64,000 nucleotides of DNA from Paenibacillus cisolokensis (GCF_018403665.1 NZ_BOVJ01000102.1:1-64000), one strand, 5' to 3'; counted from the stretch's first letter, positions 9,834 through 19,341 are shown. Notes: generated from the sequence alone by a model not told the origin. Numbers and translations: made by a program.

Positions 9834-10711
9834 ATGAACATTCGCGGCTTAAAGCCTGGCACGATATTTTTCCTGCTTACGGTTCCTGCGGTACTGCTGT
9901 ATATCGTTTTTTCCTCGTCCCTCTCTTCATCGGGTTCTATTACAGCCTGACGGACTGGGACGGCTTCTCCTTGTCCTACGATATCGTCGGACTGAAAACT
10001 ATCGTACGATTCTGCAAGACGAGCGATTTATGAACGGTCTTGTCTTCACGCTGTCGTACACGATCCTTATTGTGATCGGCAAGCTCAGTATCGCTTTAAT
10101 TCTTGCACTAATGCTGAGCGGTTCCCTGAAGCTGCGCGGCTTCTTTCGTTCGATTTATTTCTTTCCCGCCGTACTCAGCATGATTACAGTCGGCATGATC
10201 TTTAATTATTTTTCTATGCCCTGTTTCCTCCGCTTGGCGAATCGCTCGGCGTCGAATGGCTGTCCCGGAACATTCTCGGCAATAAAGATACCGCCATCTA
10301 CGGTATCGCCCTGACGAATATTTGGCAGGGCTTTGCCATCCCTATGGTTATCTTTATAGCCGGACTTTCCAATGTACCGAAGGATTTGACAGAAGCAGCG
10401 ATTATCGATGGAGCTTCTCCGGGACAACGTTTTTCGCGATCACAGTGCCGTTCCTCATTCCGATGCTTACCGTCAACGTTGTGCTGGCGGTCAAGAGCGG
10501 GTTGACCGTATTCGACTATATTGTAGCGATGACGAACGGAGGACCGTCGAATTCTACCGAATCGCTCGGTTTCCTGATCTACCAGCATGGCATGAATGAA
10601 ATGAAATTCGGCTACGGCACGGCCGAAGCTATCTTCGTATTCTTGATCATCGCCGTTATTTCTTACATCCAGATTAGGCTGCTTTCACGGAAGGAGGTCG
10701 GACAACAATGA
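9834..10711 (+). CDS. CUT1 sugar ABC transporter permease (MsmF-like), four frameshifts
   Basis: Repaired length about 293 residues, normal for the family. Start is ATG at 9834, with GGAGGT at 9823-9828. Hydrophobic helices include PGTIFFLLTVPAVLLYIVF and the segment after 10030. The EAA loop, which contacts the ATPase, reads DLTEAAIIDGASPGQRFF. Four breaks are seen and each is a run one base short: T6 at 9907-9912, A4 at 9995-9998, T5 at 10209-10213 and T5 at 10430-10434. Restoring all four gives one continuous permease. Four independent losses in one gene flanked by intact genes argue for sequencing error rather than decay. Confidence 0.87.
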
Positions 10712-11535
10712 AGCAAAGCCTGTTCCTGCGCATATTCAGCTATACATTCCTTGGGATCGGTACGCTCTTCATCCTCGGTCCGATTTTTCTCACCGTATCC
10801 ATTGCAATGAAATCAAGAGCGGAAACGACGAAAAGCTTCCTTGCTCCCCCTTCCGGCTTATACTTGGATAACTTTATAGCTGTTATCAACAAAGCGAATT
10901 TTTGGAGTATTTTTCAAAACTCCGTATTTATTACGCTCGTATCGCTGCTGCTGATGCTGATAGCCATCCCCATGGTGTCTTACGCAGTATCGAGAAATTC
11001 GAACCATATGTATTACAGGTTCGTCTACACGTTGATCCTGCTCGGCATTTTCGTCCCTTTTCAGGCAATCATGCTGCCGATTTACCGCCATATGAGCAAT
11101 TTGGAGCTGCTCAATCAAGGCGGACTGATCATTATGTATCTCACGCTATCTTTCTCGCAAGGACTTTTTCTATGTGTCGGATTTCTCAAAAATATCCCTT
11201 TGGAACTCGATCAGGCATCCAAAATCGACGGCTGCGGCGTATGGCTAACGTTCACGCGGGTTATTTACCCGTTGATGATGCCGATCCTCGCAACGATATT
11301 AATCTTGAACAGCCTGTGGATCTGGAACGACTTTCAACTGCCGCTTATTATGCTGAATCGGCATCCCGACTATTGGACATTGCCATTGTTCATTTACAAC
11401 TTCAAATCAGAAGTAAGCTTCGACTACAATTTGGCATTTGCGGCCTTCACTCTTTCGATGGCGCCGATATCGATCTTGTATGTTTTTACGCAACGTTACA
11501 TTATCGGAGGGTTGACGGAAGGCTCTATCAAATAA
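10708..11535 (+). CDS. CUT1 sugar ABC transporter permease (MsmG-like)
   Basis: A 275-residue permease with six predicted membrane helices, starting FSYTFLGIGTLFILGPIFLT. The EAA loop reads LELDQASKIDGCGVWLTFTR, and the usual ending LTEGSIK is present. The ATG at 10708 overlaps the stop of the first permease (ATGA), so the two are translationally coupled. It forms the membrane channel with the preceding permease. Reading frame is intact. Confidence 0.93.
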   Translation: MKQSLFLRIFSYTFLGIGTLFILGPIFLTVSIAMKSRAETTKSFLAPPSGLYLDNFIAVINKANFWSIFQNSVFITLVSLLLMLIAIPMVSYAVSRNSNHMYYRFVYTLILLGIFVPFQAIMLPIYRHMSNLELLNQGGLIIMYLTLSFSQGLFLCVGFLKNIPLELDQASKIDGCGVWLTFTRVIYPLMMPILATILILNSLWIWNDFQLPLIMLNRHPDYWTLPLFIYNFKSEVSFDYNLAFAAFTLSMAPISILYVFTQRYIIGGLTEGSIK

Positions 11536-11557
11536 GAACGGCTCGGGGAACAACAAC

Positions 11558-11580
11558 GCCTCGACGATCATCGTCGAGGC
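11558..11580. terminator. Perfect palindrome between convergent genes
   Basis: GCCTCGACGA pairs perfectly with TCGTCGAGGC around a three-base loop. It lies between the convergent permease (plus) and iron permease (minus) genes. No strong T-tract follows on either strand, so a bidirectional terminator is likely but not certain. Confidence 0.6.
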
Positions 11581-11596
11581 CCGCTCTTCCCGTGAG

Positions 11597-12635
11597 CTAC
11601 TGATGTCGGTTCCGGTATAGCAAATAAATAAAGAAAGGCGCGCCCACCCCCGCGGTAAAGACGCCCGCCGGAATATCCAGCGGAAGAAAAACCGTTCTCG
11701 CAACCGTGTCGGCAATTACCAACATCAGACTGCCGATCAGCGCCGCAACCGGAATTAACCCGCCGAATGTCGGTCCTACGAGACTCCTTGCGATGTGCGG
11801 CGCAATCAGCCCGATAAAACCGATCGCGCCGGCGACAGCCACGGCCGAACCGGCCAGCGCCACGCTGATGAACAGCAGAATGAAGCGGTGAAGCTGAACG
11901 GGAGCGCCCAGCCCTTTCGCCACATCGTCCCCCAATCCCTGAACGTTGACGTTTCGGGAATACAGCAGCGCCAACGGAATCAATACCGCCACCCAGGGGA
12001 GCAGCATGTACACCTGTTCCCACGATGCGCCGTAAATGCTTCCCGTTAACCAAATGTATGCCCGGCTGGCAGCCGTGATCGGGCTGAGGGTGATCATCAG
12101 CATGATGAGCGAACCGGTGGCCGCCGAAATTCCGATTCCGATCAGCACCAGTCTGATCGGCGTTACCCCTTTGCTCCATGCCAGCAAATAAACCGCGACC
12201 GAAACGAGCCCGGCCCCCATAAAAGCGGCAACCGGGAGCCATTTGATGCTGACCGTCCCCGCCAAATAGGTAATAAAAGCGACAGCCGCAAAGGAGGCGC
12301 CCCCTGTAATCCCGACAATTTCCGGGGAAGCCAGCGGGTTCCGGACGATGCCCTGCAGAATCGAACCGGAAACGGAAAGAGCCGCTCCGACAAGGACGGC
12401 GGCAATAATCCGCGGAAGCCGCAGCGTCCCGATCACCATCTCCTGCTCCGCCGTCCCTTGTCCCATCATCGTTCGGAACACGTCAAGCGGCGAAATGCTC
12501 GTGTTGCCGAGTCCGATACTGGTCACAAAACGGCGAAAGTAAGAAGCGCAAGCGCAGCAAACACCGTCACCGTTCTTTTGTGCACCAGAAAAGAGACCCT
12601 TCCCTTTTTGCTGCGAAAACGATCAGCCGATTCAT
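11597..12635 (-). CDS. Iron-siderophore ABC permease, FecCD family (FeuC-like), two frameshifts
   Basis: About 346 residues after repair. FecCD family marks are [40 protein letters not shown] and [13 protein letters not shown]. The ATG at 12633-12635 overlaps the stop of the upstream permease (ATGA). Two breaks are homopolymers one base short on the minus strand: the A5 run at 12605-12609 and the T4 run at 12527-12530. The protein forms the inner-membrane channel for ferric siderophore with its partner. No ATPase gene is in this operon. Substrate is unknown. Confidence 0.87.
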
Positions 12636-13655
12636 TGAGCCCCCTCTTTCGAACGAAACCCTTTACGGGCAATGTAAATAAAAACGGCACCCCGATCAAT
12701 CCCGTCATGACGCCAAGCGGCATCTCTCCGGGCATAACCAGGAAACGGGCGGCGATATCGGCGAGCAACAGCAAAATCGCTCCCAGTACCGCGCTGTAAG
12801 GAATAATCCAGCGATAATCGACACCGACAAAAAACGGGCGATGTGCGGAATGACGAGACCGACAAAGCCGATGGAACCGGCAACCGCAACAGAACTCCCG
12901 GCCAACAAGACGACCGTGACGGCGATCGCGATTTTCACCGTTACCGTTCGCTGCCCGAGCCCTTTGGCGATATCTTCTCCCGAGGCCAGAATATTGACAG
13001 GCCGCGCCAGCATAAGCGCGGCGATTCCGGCCACAAGCATGTAAGGCAGAACCGGAATCAGATTGTCCATATCTTTGCCGGCAACGGAACCGGCCAACCA
13101 GAACAGCACATTTTGCAACCCCGCTTCATTGAGCACCAGCATCCCTTGCGTAAACGAGCTGAACAAGGCCGTCATGGCCGAACCGGCCAACACGATTTTG
13201 AACGGCGTCATGCCGTCCCTCCCGAGAGAGCCGAGGAAATAGACGATCAGCGCGGAAACGCCCGCTCCCGCAAAGGCGACCCATATCAATTGGTCTATCG
13301 AAGAAACGGGCAGCATGGTGATGGCCAGGACAACAAAAAAAACGGCCCCCGAATTGATGCCGAAAATGCTCGGCGAAGCCAGCGGGTTGCGGGTCAGCGC
13401 CTGCATCAAAGCGCCCGCAACGGCAAGATTCCCCCCGATCAGGGCGGCAAAGACGGCGCGAGGGAGCCGGGTCGTCCGGATAATGACATGGTCGTTCGAG
13501 GCGGCATCGTAACGGATAAAGGACTCGGCTGTCGTTTGCAGGCTGATGTCCGTCGTCCCAAACGCAATGCTTGACAGAAATGAAATCGCCAGCAGGAAAA
13601 TGCAGACCCCCAATCCCAGCGCTTTCAAAAACGTCCGGTGCAACAATGCTTTCAC
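12632..13655 (-). CDS. Iron-siderophore ABC permease, FecCD family (FeuB-like), two frameshifts
   Basis: About 341 residues after repair. Signatures are [40 protein letters not shown] and [16 protein letters not shown]. The frame breaks at 12829-12834, where a T6 run (minus strand) should be T7, and again near 12676-12678 (T3 for T4). With both repaired the protein ends [12 protein letters not shown], a normal FecCD terminus, and its stop overlaps the start of the second permease. It is the fourth gene of the siderophore operon and pairs with the next permease. Confidence 0.87.
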
Positions 13656-13737
13656 AAAGGTCCTCCCTCTTTAGTCACGATGAGAAGAAGACTGTTGACA
13701 CCACTTGCGGCCAACAGTCCCGTCATTTCGAAATACG

Positions 13738-14762
13738 CTATTGCAAATCATAGATTTCGTAGAGGTCTTCCAGCATTTCCATTGCCGCCAACGGACCGGA
13801 GCCGTTATTCCATACCGCGGTATCCACTTCGTACACCCGATTGTGCTGAACGGCTCTCAAATTTTTCCATAACGGATGCTCGGTCCATTCCTTTCTCAAA
13901 TCCAGCCGGCCGTCATCTCTCGACAAGCTCGTCTGGTCAAAGATGATATCCGCATCCATTTGGGGAATGTTTTCTTTGGAGGCGAGCTTGACCCCCCAGT
14001 CTTCTGCCCCCTGCTGGTTGACCGGACGCGCAATTCCCAGCTCGTCCAGCACGAGAGCCGAAAATCCCGTATATACGATTCGCGCATGATCCGCCCGGAA
14101 GTCGACAATCCCGACTTCCAGCTTTAATTTGTCTCCCATTTTTCTTGGAAATCGGCGATTTTGTCCGCCCACTCCGCCAGAAACTTCTCTTCCTCATCCT
14201 GCTTGTTCAAAGCTTCCGCCGTCAGATGCAAGGAGTCCTTCCACAGATGCACTTCTTCGGTCATGACCGTCGGAGCGATCGCCGACAGTTGGCTGTAAAT
14301 TTCTTCGTGACGCGTTTTGGAAGCGATGATCAGATCCGGTTTGAGCGCGACGATTTCTTCCAGGTTGGGCTGGTTTTCCGATCCGAGGTTCGTTACCCCT
14401 TCCATCTTGTCCCGGATATAGTTGTACCAAGGCTGTTCGATCCAGGATTCAACGGCTCCTACCGGCTTCACGCCCAACAGCAGGGCGGCGTCCGTCGCTC
14501 CCTGAAACAGCGTGACCACTTTTTCCGGCGTCCCTTTTACTTTTGTATCGCCCATTGCATGCCGAACGACGCGGACATCCTGATTTTCCGTATTTTGCGC
14601 CTCCGACGGCTGCGACGACTGCGAGGACGGCGTTTCCGCTTCCGATTGCGGCGGCTGCGAGGTTGACGCTGCCTCCTGCCGATTCCCCCCGCAGCCGGCT
14701 GCTACGAACGCCACCAACATCATGACCGCCAAAATCGCGAACCCTTTTTGCATTTTGACCAT
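13738..14762 (-). CDS. Siderophore-binding lipoprotein (FeuA-like), one frameshift
   Basis: About 341 residues after repair; periplasmic-binding-protein fold type 2. The signal peptide has lipobox FVAAGCGGN (cysteine about residue 24) followed by a Ser/Gln/Glu-rich linker. Core motifs are KVVTLFQGATDAALLLGVKP, NLEEIVALKPDLIIASK and a C-terminal NNGSGPLAAMEMLEDLY. The A5 run at 14139-14143 (minus strand) should be A6; repair joins FQEKMGDKLKLEVGIV. It binds a ferric siderophore outside the membrane for the two FecCD permeases. ATG at 14762 follows GGGGAGGAA. Confidence 0.88.
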
Positions 14763-14822
14763 TCCTGCTTCCTCCCCTGATTACCGCCGCTGTAAAAATG
14801 TTCTTTAGTAAGTAATCGATCT

Positions 14823-15611
14823 TTATGAACGTCCGTCCTTTGCGTAATGTAGTTTCGGGCAGACCGTACAGTACTCTCTATCTGTGGAAACTTGATAATA
14901 ATAGCAGCATGTTTTTCGAATGCGGACCGATGGCTTCGATGCGGAAACGGCGCGCGAGCCGCCGTAAAACCGGCCGAACGGATTCCGTGTTTCCCCGAAC
15001 AAAGACGCCGGCGCTTTGCCGATCAGATATTCGAAGTCTTCCTGCATACGGGAGCGCGCCTCGCCGCCGGCCTCCGCTTCCATTCGCTTCTCGTACAAGG
15101 AAAACAGGCGGACAGCCGTATTTTCCCATAAAATCGGCATCGGAACGTTGGCGACTTTGGAGACGGAACGCCATATCGGGGCGAGATGTTCGGCAAACAG
15201 ACTGTTCGCGATGCGATCGCGCCATTCGGACCGTTTCCCGGCCGCGGGCAGGCTTACATGCAAACGGCCCAGACGGATATGAGACAACCACGACTTGCGG
15301 TCCGGGGACGTTTCAAGATGGCTGCTCCCGATCGACAGATCGATTCCTTTGTTGTACATGGTCATCGCGTACAAGCCGGGCATAACGGTCAGGAATGCGT
15401 ACCGCTTGGAAAACATCGATGCCGTAACCATTCGCGACGGCGATTGGAGAACTCCGGTCAGCTGATCCAAATAGGCCGCGCATTTTTCCTCGTCGAGCAA
15501 ATCGGCGGACGGAATGGAGACAGCCGAATTTGACGGCGGACTTTCGCAAATGCGAAAGTGCTTCGTCAAATAATCCCATTCCCCGGCCTCCAACCGGTTT
15601 ATCGTTCCCAT
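14823..15611 (-). CDS. FhuF-like ferric siderophore reductase
   Basis: A 262-residue protein. The C-terminus carries the [2Fe-2S] pattern of FhuF: CCYYYQVSTDREYCTVCP, i.e. CC-x10-C-x2-C. This matches the FhuF/IucA-IucC C-terminal family that reduces ferric siderophore to release Fe(II) inside the cell. It lies between the regulator and the binding-protein gene, 61 bases before the latter, which suits a role in using the imported siderophore. ATG at 15609-15611 follows AAAAGGAAGA. The N-terminal two thirds are poorly conserved in this family. Reading frame is intact. Confidence 0.85.
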   Translation of the reverse strand: MGTINRLEAGEWDYLTKHFRICESPPSNSAVSIPSADLLDEEKCAAYLDQLTGVLQSPSRMVTASMFSKRYAFLTVMPGLYAMTMYNKGIDLSIGSSHLETSPDRKSWLSHIRLGRLHVSLPAAGKRSEWRDRIANSLFAEHLAPIWRSVSKVANVPMPILWENTAVRLFSLYEKRMEAEAGGEARSRMQEDFEYLIGKAPASLFGETRNPFGRFYGGSRAVSASKPSVRIRKTCCYYYQVSTDREYCTVCPKLHYAKDGRS

Positions 15612-15643
15612 GTTTGCGTTCTTCCTTTTAAGTTTTTTCCCGT

Positions 15644-17476
15644 TTACGACGTTTTCGAATTCGGCCGCAGCAAAGCTTCGGCGATTTCATCGACTACCCG
15701 ATTGACCGCGATCGGTCCGTAGTAACCGATCCATAACGTTGTGTTGACCGTCCTTACCCGATTGGCCTGCACGACGCTCAAATCGTTCCAGACCGCCGTT
15801 TGCTGATACCGGTCCGTTAGCTCCGCATTGGTGTCGTCCTTCAACACGAAGAGCCGGTCCGCGTTCAATTTCGGCATTGCGTCGAGCGAAATATACGAGC
15901 TGGTCCTCCGGTCGTCCACAGCCATGGCCGGCGCCGCCATGCCGAGATCGCGGTACAAAATTTTCGCCGTGCGATGCGCCGTCATATGCAGCCGGATCTT
16001 ATTGTCGCGCGGCCGGATCAGGGCGACGGTTTCGCCTCCGAGATTGCCGGCGAGCGCGGCCTTCAGCGCCGCGATTTTTCGATTGTACTCGTTCACCACG
16101 TTCTGCGCTTCCCGTTCCTTGCCGACCATCTGTCCCAACGTCAGAAGCGTGATTCGCCAATCTTCATATCTGTCGAACATCACGGTCGGCGCTATTCGGC
16201 TCAGCTCTTCATAAACGCTCTCCTGGAACTCCGTGCAGATGATCAGATCCGGAGCCGACCGGGCGACGGCCGCCAGATCAGGCGCTTCCTTCGTTCCCAG
16301 CACCTGGATGCCGGCCAGCCGGTCGGACAAGTATTCGGGAAATTTCATGGCGTCGGTCGTGCCGCTGACGCTGCCGACCGGCCGTTCGCCAAGCGCGAGC
16401 AGCTGATCGATATACTGACAGTCCAGCACCGCGATTCTCTGCGGAGCCCGCTTCAGCTCCGTCTCGCCTTTCAGGTGCTTGATGTATCTTCGTCTGTTAG
16501 GCCCCACTCCTCCTTTATATACAACCGCCCCCGACTGTAATTGATAATGAGTCTCATCATCACTAGTATTACTATACATTTGCGCAATTCCGGGAACAAT
16601 GTACGATTGCGACAGATGGAATGGATTTTGACGACGGCGTTCCGCTTGCCGGACCTGCTCCTGAAACTGGCGGGGCGAGACGCCGAAGTACTTTTTAAAC
16701 AACCGGCTGAAATAGTAGCTGTCCGAATAGCCGACGGCCTCGGCGATCCGGACGATCGGCACGTCCGTATGCTGCAGCAGCAGCTTGGCCTTGTCAAGAC
16801 GAACCCGGATCAAATATTCCATCGGACCGACATGCAGCTTCGCATTGAACAGCCGCTGCAACCGTCTGGCATTGCAGCCCAGCATGGTCGCCAAAGCTGG
16901 CAGGGTGAGCGGTTCGGCGTAGCATTCCTCGATATAGCGAATCGCTTGGGATAGCGGATTCGGTTGCACCGCCCCTTCGCCTCGATCGTGCCGTTGCCGC
17001 AGCAGCTCGTAAACAAATTGATGAAACAACGCTTTGACATGAAACGTTTCCAGCATGCCGCCTTGCTGCCAACACCGGTTCATTTCCTCCGCTTTCCAAT
17101 AGAGAGAGAGCGGGTATTGCGGCACAAAACCATATTGAAGATGAAAAGGATTGTCCGTCTGATCCAAACGAAGCGGTTCCCGGCTCGGCGCCGCCCATAC
17201 CGCTTTATAAAACACCATGTAATATTCAAGACCTTCGGCCACCCGCGCAATATCGAGCATCGCGCCTTTACCGGCGTGGCAGACCAGGCATGAATTCGCC
17301 TCGTAAGCGATTTCATCGATCGACACCAGCGCCTTGCCCCGCGTTGCAAACAAAAACAGGCTGGACGGAAGCCGGTACGCTCGCAAGCTTTCGCCCGGCC
17401 GCATCATCCTGTGACGCACGTCCAGCACCTGGAGAGCCGCATCGTTCCATAGCGGCATCTGGTCTTGAAAAGTCAA
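15644..17476 (-). CDS. Btr-type regulator: AraC DNA-binding domain fused to a siderophore-binding domain
   Basis: A 610-residue fusion. Residues 1 to about 150 are an AraC-type cupin sensor region. The double helix-turn-helix follows (LTLPALATMLGCNARRLQRL; VPIVRIAEAVGYSDSYYFSR). After a linker comes a type 2 periplasmic-binding domain (RIAVLDCQYIDQLLALGERP; DLAAVARSAPDLIICTEFQE). B. subtilis Btr has this arrangement and activates feu uptake genes when it binds ferric siderophore. I chose TTG at 17474-17476 because GGGAGGG stands 7 bases upstream; the longer open frame has no ribosome site and would run through the promoter and Fur box. It is the first gene of the operon. Confidence 0.88.
   Translation of the reverse strand: MTFQDQMPLWNDAALQVLDVRHRMMRPGESLRAYRLPSSLFLFATRGKALVSIDEIAYEANSCLVCHAGKGAMLDIARVAEGLEYYMVFYKAVWAAPSREPLRLDQTDNPFHLQYGFVPQYPLSLYWKAEEMNRCWQQGGMLETFHVKALFHQFVYELLRQRHDRGEGAVQPNPLSQAIRYIEECYAEPLTLPALATMLGCNARRLQRLFNAKLHVGPMEYLIRVRLDKAKLLLQHTDVPIVRIAEAVGYSDSYYFSRLFKKYFGVSPRQFQEQVRQAERRRQNPFHLSQSYIVPGIAQMYSNTSDDETHYQLQSGAVVYKGGVGPNRRRYIKHLKGETELKRAPQRIAVLDCQYIDQLLALGERPVGSVSGTTDAMKFPEYLSDRLAGIQVLGTKEAPDLAAVARSAPDLIICTEFQESVYEELSRIAPTVMFDRYEDWRITLLTLGQMVGKEREAQNVVNEYNRKIAALKAALAGNLGGETVALIRPRDNKIRLHMTAHRTAKILYRDLGMAAPAMAVDDRRTSSYISLDAMPKLNADRLFVLKDDTNAELTDRYQQTAVWNDLSVVQANRVRTVNTTLWIGYYGPIAVNRVVDEIAEALLRPNSKTS
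16543..16561. promoter_or_regulatory. Fur-box-like dyad inside the Btr-type regulator gene
   Basis: GATAATGAG-T-CTCATCATC forms an inverted repeat with 8 of 9 paired positions and matches the 19-base Fur consensus at 15 positions. It lies in the linker between the DNA-binding and siderophore-binding domains, so it may be coincidence. Confidence 0.35.
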
Positions 17477-17528
17477 TTCGTTTCCCTCCCGTATCGGGTT
17501 TGAAAATAGCGGCCTGCGGAATAAGTCT

Positions 17529-17557
17529 ATTATATAGATAATGATTATCACTATCAA
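17529..17557 (-). promoter_or_regulatory. Promoter of the siderophore operon with an embedded Fur box
   Basis: On the minus strand TTGATA (17552-17557), a 17-base spacer and TATAAT (17529-17534) form a near-consensus sigma-A promoter. The spacer is covered by a 19-base Fur box at 17537-17555 matching GATAATGATAATCATTATC at 17 positions. This predicts iron repression of the five genes from the regulator to the second permease. Confidence 0.88.
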
Positions 17558-17596
17558 TTTAGATGGCAAAAATAAAGCGGCCGCTCTTACTTTAAT

Positions 17597-17639
17597 ATCA
17601 TCATTCCCACTTGAATAATAGGATTAATGATGTTATGAT
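17597..17639 (+). promoter_or_regulatory. Promoter with flanking dyad operator ahead of the sulfonate-binding gene
   Basis: TTGAAT (17611-17616), a 17-base spacer and TATGAT (17634-17639) form a good sigma-A promoter. An inverted repeat flanks the -35 box: ATCATCATTCC (17597-17607) and GGATTAATGAT (17621-17631), 9 of 11 positions paired. A repressor there would block polymerase. Which regulator binds is unknown. Confidence 0.6.
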
Positions 17640-17672
17640 GTCTACCAACAGCATATTGCCGATTGGTCCGCC

Positions 17673-17723
17673 AAAGGCCTCCTGCCATCCGAACCCGTTC
17701 GGAACGCCAGGAGGCTTTATATT
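17673..17723 (+). terminator. Leader hairpin with T-tract (candidate attenuator) before the sulfonate-binding gene
   Basis: GCCTCCTG (17677-17684) pairs with CAGGAGGC (17708-17715); an inner stem CCGAAC/GTTCGG lies inside, separated by asymmetric internal loops of 4 and 5 bases. An A-run precedes it and TTTATATTT follows. The gene upstream is divergent, so no plus-strand transcript needs ending here other than the one from the promoter at 17611. It therefore sits in the gene's own leader. Confidence 0.65.
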
Positions 17724-17769
17724 TGCAGCGCAAACGATCGTTTCAATGGGATTAAGGAGGGAAATCCGA

Positions 17770-18855
17770 ATGGGAAACGTAAGCAAACGAACCCGGCATC
17801 ATGCACTCACGGTTTTGATTATCGCTGTACTCGCCTTGCTGCCGGCCGCCTGCGGCCAAAGCGCGGCTACCGGCACGAACGCCTCCGGCTCCGGTGACCA
17901 ACCGGCAAGCGACCAGTCGGGCGACAATTCGAACGGGAAGACACAGGAGAAAGTCGTCATCAACATCGGCGTCCAAGGGAAGACCGGAATTTTGCCGTAC
18001 GCCCGCGAGAAAGCCCTCTTCGAAGAAGCGCTGGCTGCCGTAAATGCCGAAGTGAAGTGGCACGAATTCGCAAGCGGACCTCCGCATTTCGAAGCGCTCG
18101 CGGCGGGCCGCATCGATTTCGGCGCCGTAGGCGGAACGCCGGTCATTGCCGGCCAAGTCGGCAATATCGATTTCCGTGCTGTGGCCGTGACATCCGACGG
18201 CAAGAAGGGCAACATGATCGTCATTCCGAAAGACAGCCCGATCAAGGAATTGAAAGACTTGCAGGGCAAGAAGATCGGCGTCGCCAAAGGCAGCAGCGCT
18301 TACAACTTCCTCTATTTGGCGATCGACAGAGCCGGACTGAATCGCGACGACATCAAAGTGATTCAGCTTCAACCCGACGAAGCGCGTCCGGCGCTCGACT
18401 CCGGCGCGATAGATGCCTGGTCCATTTGGGAACCGTATGCGACGACTGCCGTGTTCCAGACGGGCGCCCAAGTTCTCGTTTCCGGCCAAGACCTGAACAT
18501 TAACGCCCCCGACTTCATTATCGCCCGCACGAAGTTCCTTACGGATCATCCCGACCTGACCGTCGCATTCCTGAAGGCGTACGAGGAAGCCCGCCTCTAC
18601 TTTACGACGCACATCGAGGAAGTGACCGACGATCTAGCCAAGTCGCAGAAGCTTGATCGGGAGATCGTCGCGACCGTGTTGAAAAATTCCGAACCGCTGC
18701 TCTCCCCGATCACGCCGGAGTTCGCCAAGGCGCATCAGGAACAAGCCGACTTCTTATACTCCGTCGGCGCGATCGACAAACAGGTCGACACCTCGAAGGT
18801 GCTGGAGAGCAAATTTGTCGAGCAGGCATTGAATGAACTGAAGGAGGGGAAATAA
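17770..18855 (+). CDS. ssuA: Aliphatic sulfonate ABC transporter substrate-binding lipoprotein (SsuA-like)
   Basis: A 361-residue SsuA/NrtA-type binding protein. The signal peptide has lipobox LLPAACGQS, then a Ser/Asp/Asn-rich linker. The core begins VVINIGVQGKTGILPYAREK and has the family pattern FEALAAGRIDFGAVGGTPVI, KGSSAYNFLYLAIDRAGL and DAWSIWEPYATTAVFQTGAQ. The start is ATG at 17770, because AAGGAGGG lies 10 bases upstream and the signal peptide begins there. It stands alone on the plus strand; the matching permease and ATPase are on the minus strand 3 kb away (20901-22575). It presumably captures alkanesulfonates under sulfur limitation. Confidence 0.88.
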   Translation: MGNVSKRTRHHALTVLIIAVLALLPAACGQSAATGTNASGSGDQPASDQSGDNSNGKTQEKVVINIGVQGKTGILPYAREKALFEEALAAVNAEVKWHEFASGPPHFEALAAGRIDFGAVGGTPVIAGQVGNIDFRAVAVTSDGKKGNMIVIPKDSPIKELKDLQGKKIGVAKGSSAYNFLYLAIDRAGLNRDDIKVIQLQPDEARPALDSGAIDAWSIWEPYATTAVFQTGAQVLVSGQDLNINAPDFIIARTKFLTDHPDLTVAFLKAYEEARLYFTTHIEEVTDDLAKSQKLDREIVATVLKNSEPLLSPITPEFAKAHQEQADFLYSVGAIDKQVDTSKVLESKFVEQALNELKEGK

Positions 18856-18867
18856 AGAAAATTCAAA

Positions 18868-18892
18868 AAGCCAGCGTGAATTCGCTGGCTTC
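18868..18892. terminator. Bidirectional terminator between ssuA and the nucleotidyltransferase remnant
   Basis: AAGCCAGCG pairs with CGCTGGCTT around a six-base loop. T-rich sequence follows on the minus strand (CTTTTTG) and TTCTC on the plus strand. It lies between two convergent genes. Confidence 0.8.
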
Positions 18893-18909
18893 TCGACATA
18901 TCTTGGGTT

Positions 18910-19341
18910 TCAGCAGGTATGCCGAATATGGCAAACCTCTATTTTGGTCCAAATGCTCTTCCAATTTTTCTTCGCGATCCGTTCCTCGTAAATTTCGGCT
19001 CGTTCCTTCGTTTCTGCAAAGCAAGGCGTCGGTTTCACAAGCAAATTCAGCACATCTTCAATACCGCAAGGGGCAGCTAAGACCACGTCGTTTCGTTCGT
19101 CTAACGCAAGCCCTAATGCTGTCGCGGTTTCGGGAAATTTTGAGATCGCATCGACGGACGAAGTATATGGCGGTATGTTATTTACAATGTGCATTCTTGC
19201 TTCATTTTTGACAGACCAAGGAATGTCGGGATTCATACCTTTAAGCTTTTGTTCCAGCTGCTTCATCCACGCGTCGTCTTTTACAAGTTGAATGATGTCC
19301 TGCTCATTTTCTATTTTCAAAAACGATCTCCTCCCGAACAT
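18910..19341 (-). pseudogene. Nucleotidyltransferase family protein (NTP_transf_6-like) with internal deletion
   Basis: A 143-residue open frame. The C-terminal part matches the PF06042-type family: DIPWSVKNEARMHIVNNIPP, ISKFPETATALGLALDE, PCGIEDVLNLLVKPTP and YEERIAKKNW. The N-terminal residues (NEQDIIQLVKDDAWM) are the usual beginning. The roughly 50 residues that normally lie between them, including the WVCAGFVRSKVWD and DIDVIYFD catalytic segments, are absent; the sequence jumps from DDAWM to KQLEQKLKG near 19262. The deletion is in frame. As written the protein cannot be catalytic. Family assignment is from memory of the conserved C-terminal half. Confidence 0.7.

Noticed and set aside
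17640-17770. SAM riboswitch (S-box) or T-box in the ssuA leader
   Set aside because: I looked for the conserved S-box core and the T-box AGGGTGG element and found neither; only the hairpin and T-tract are supported.
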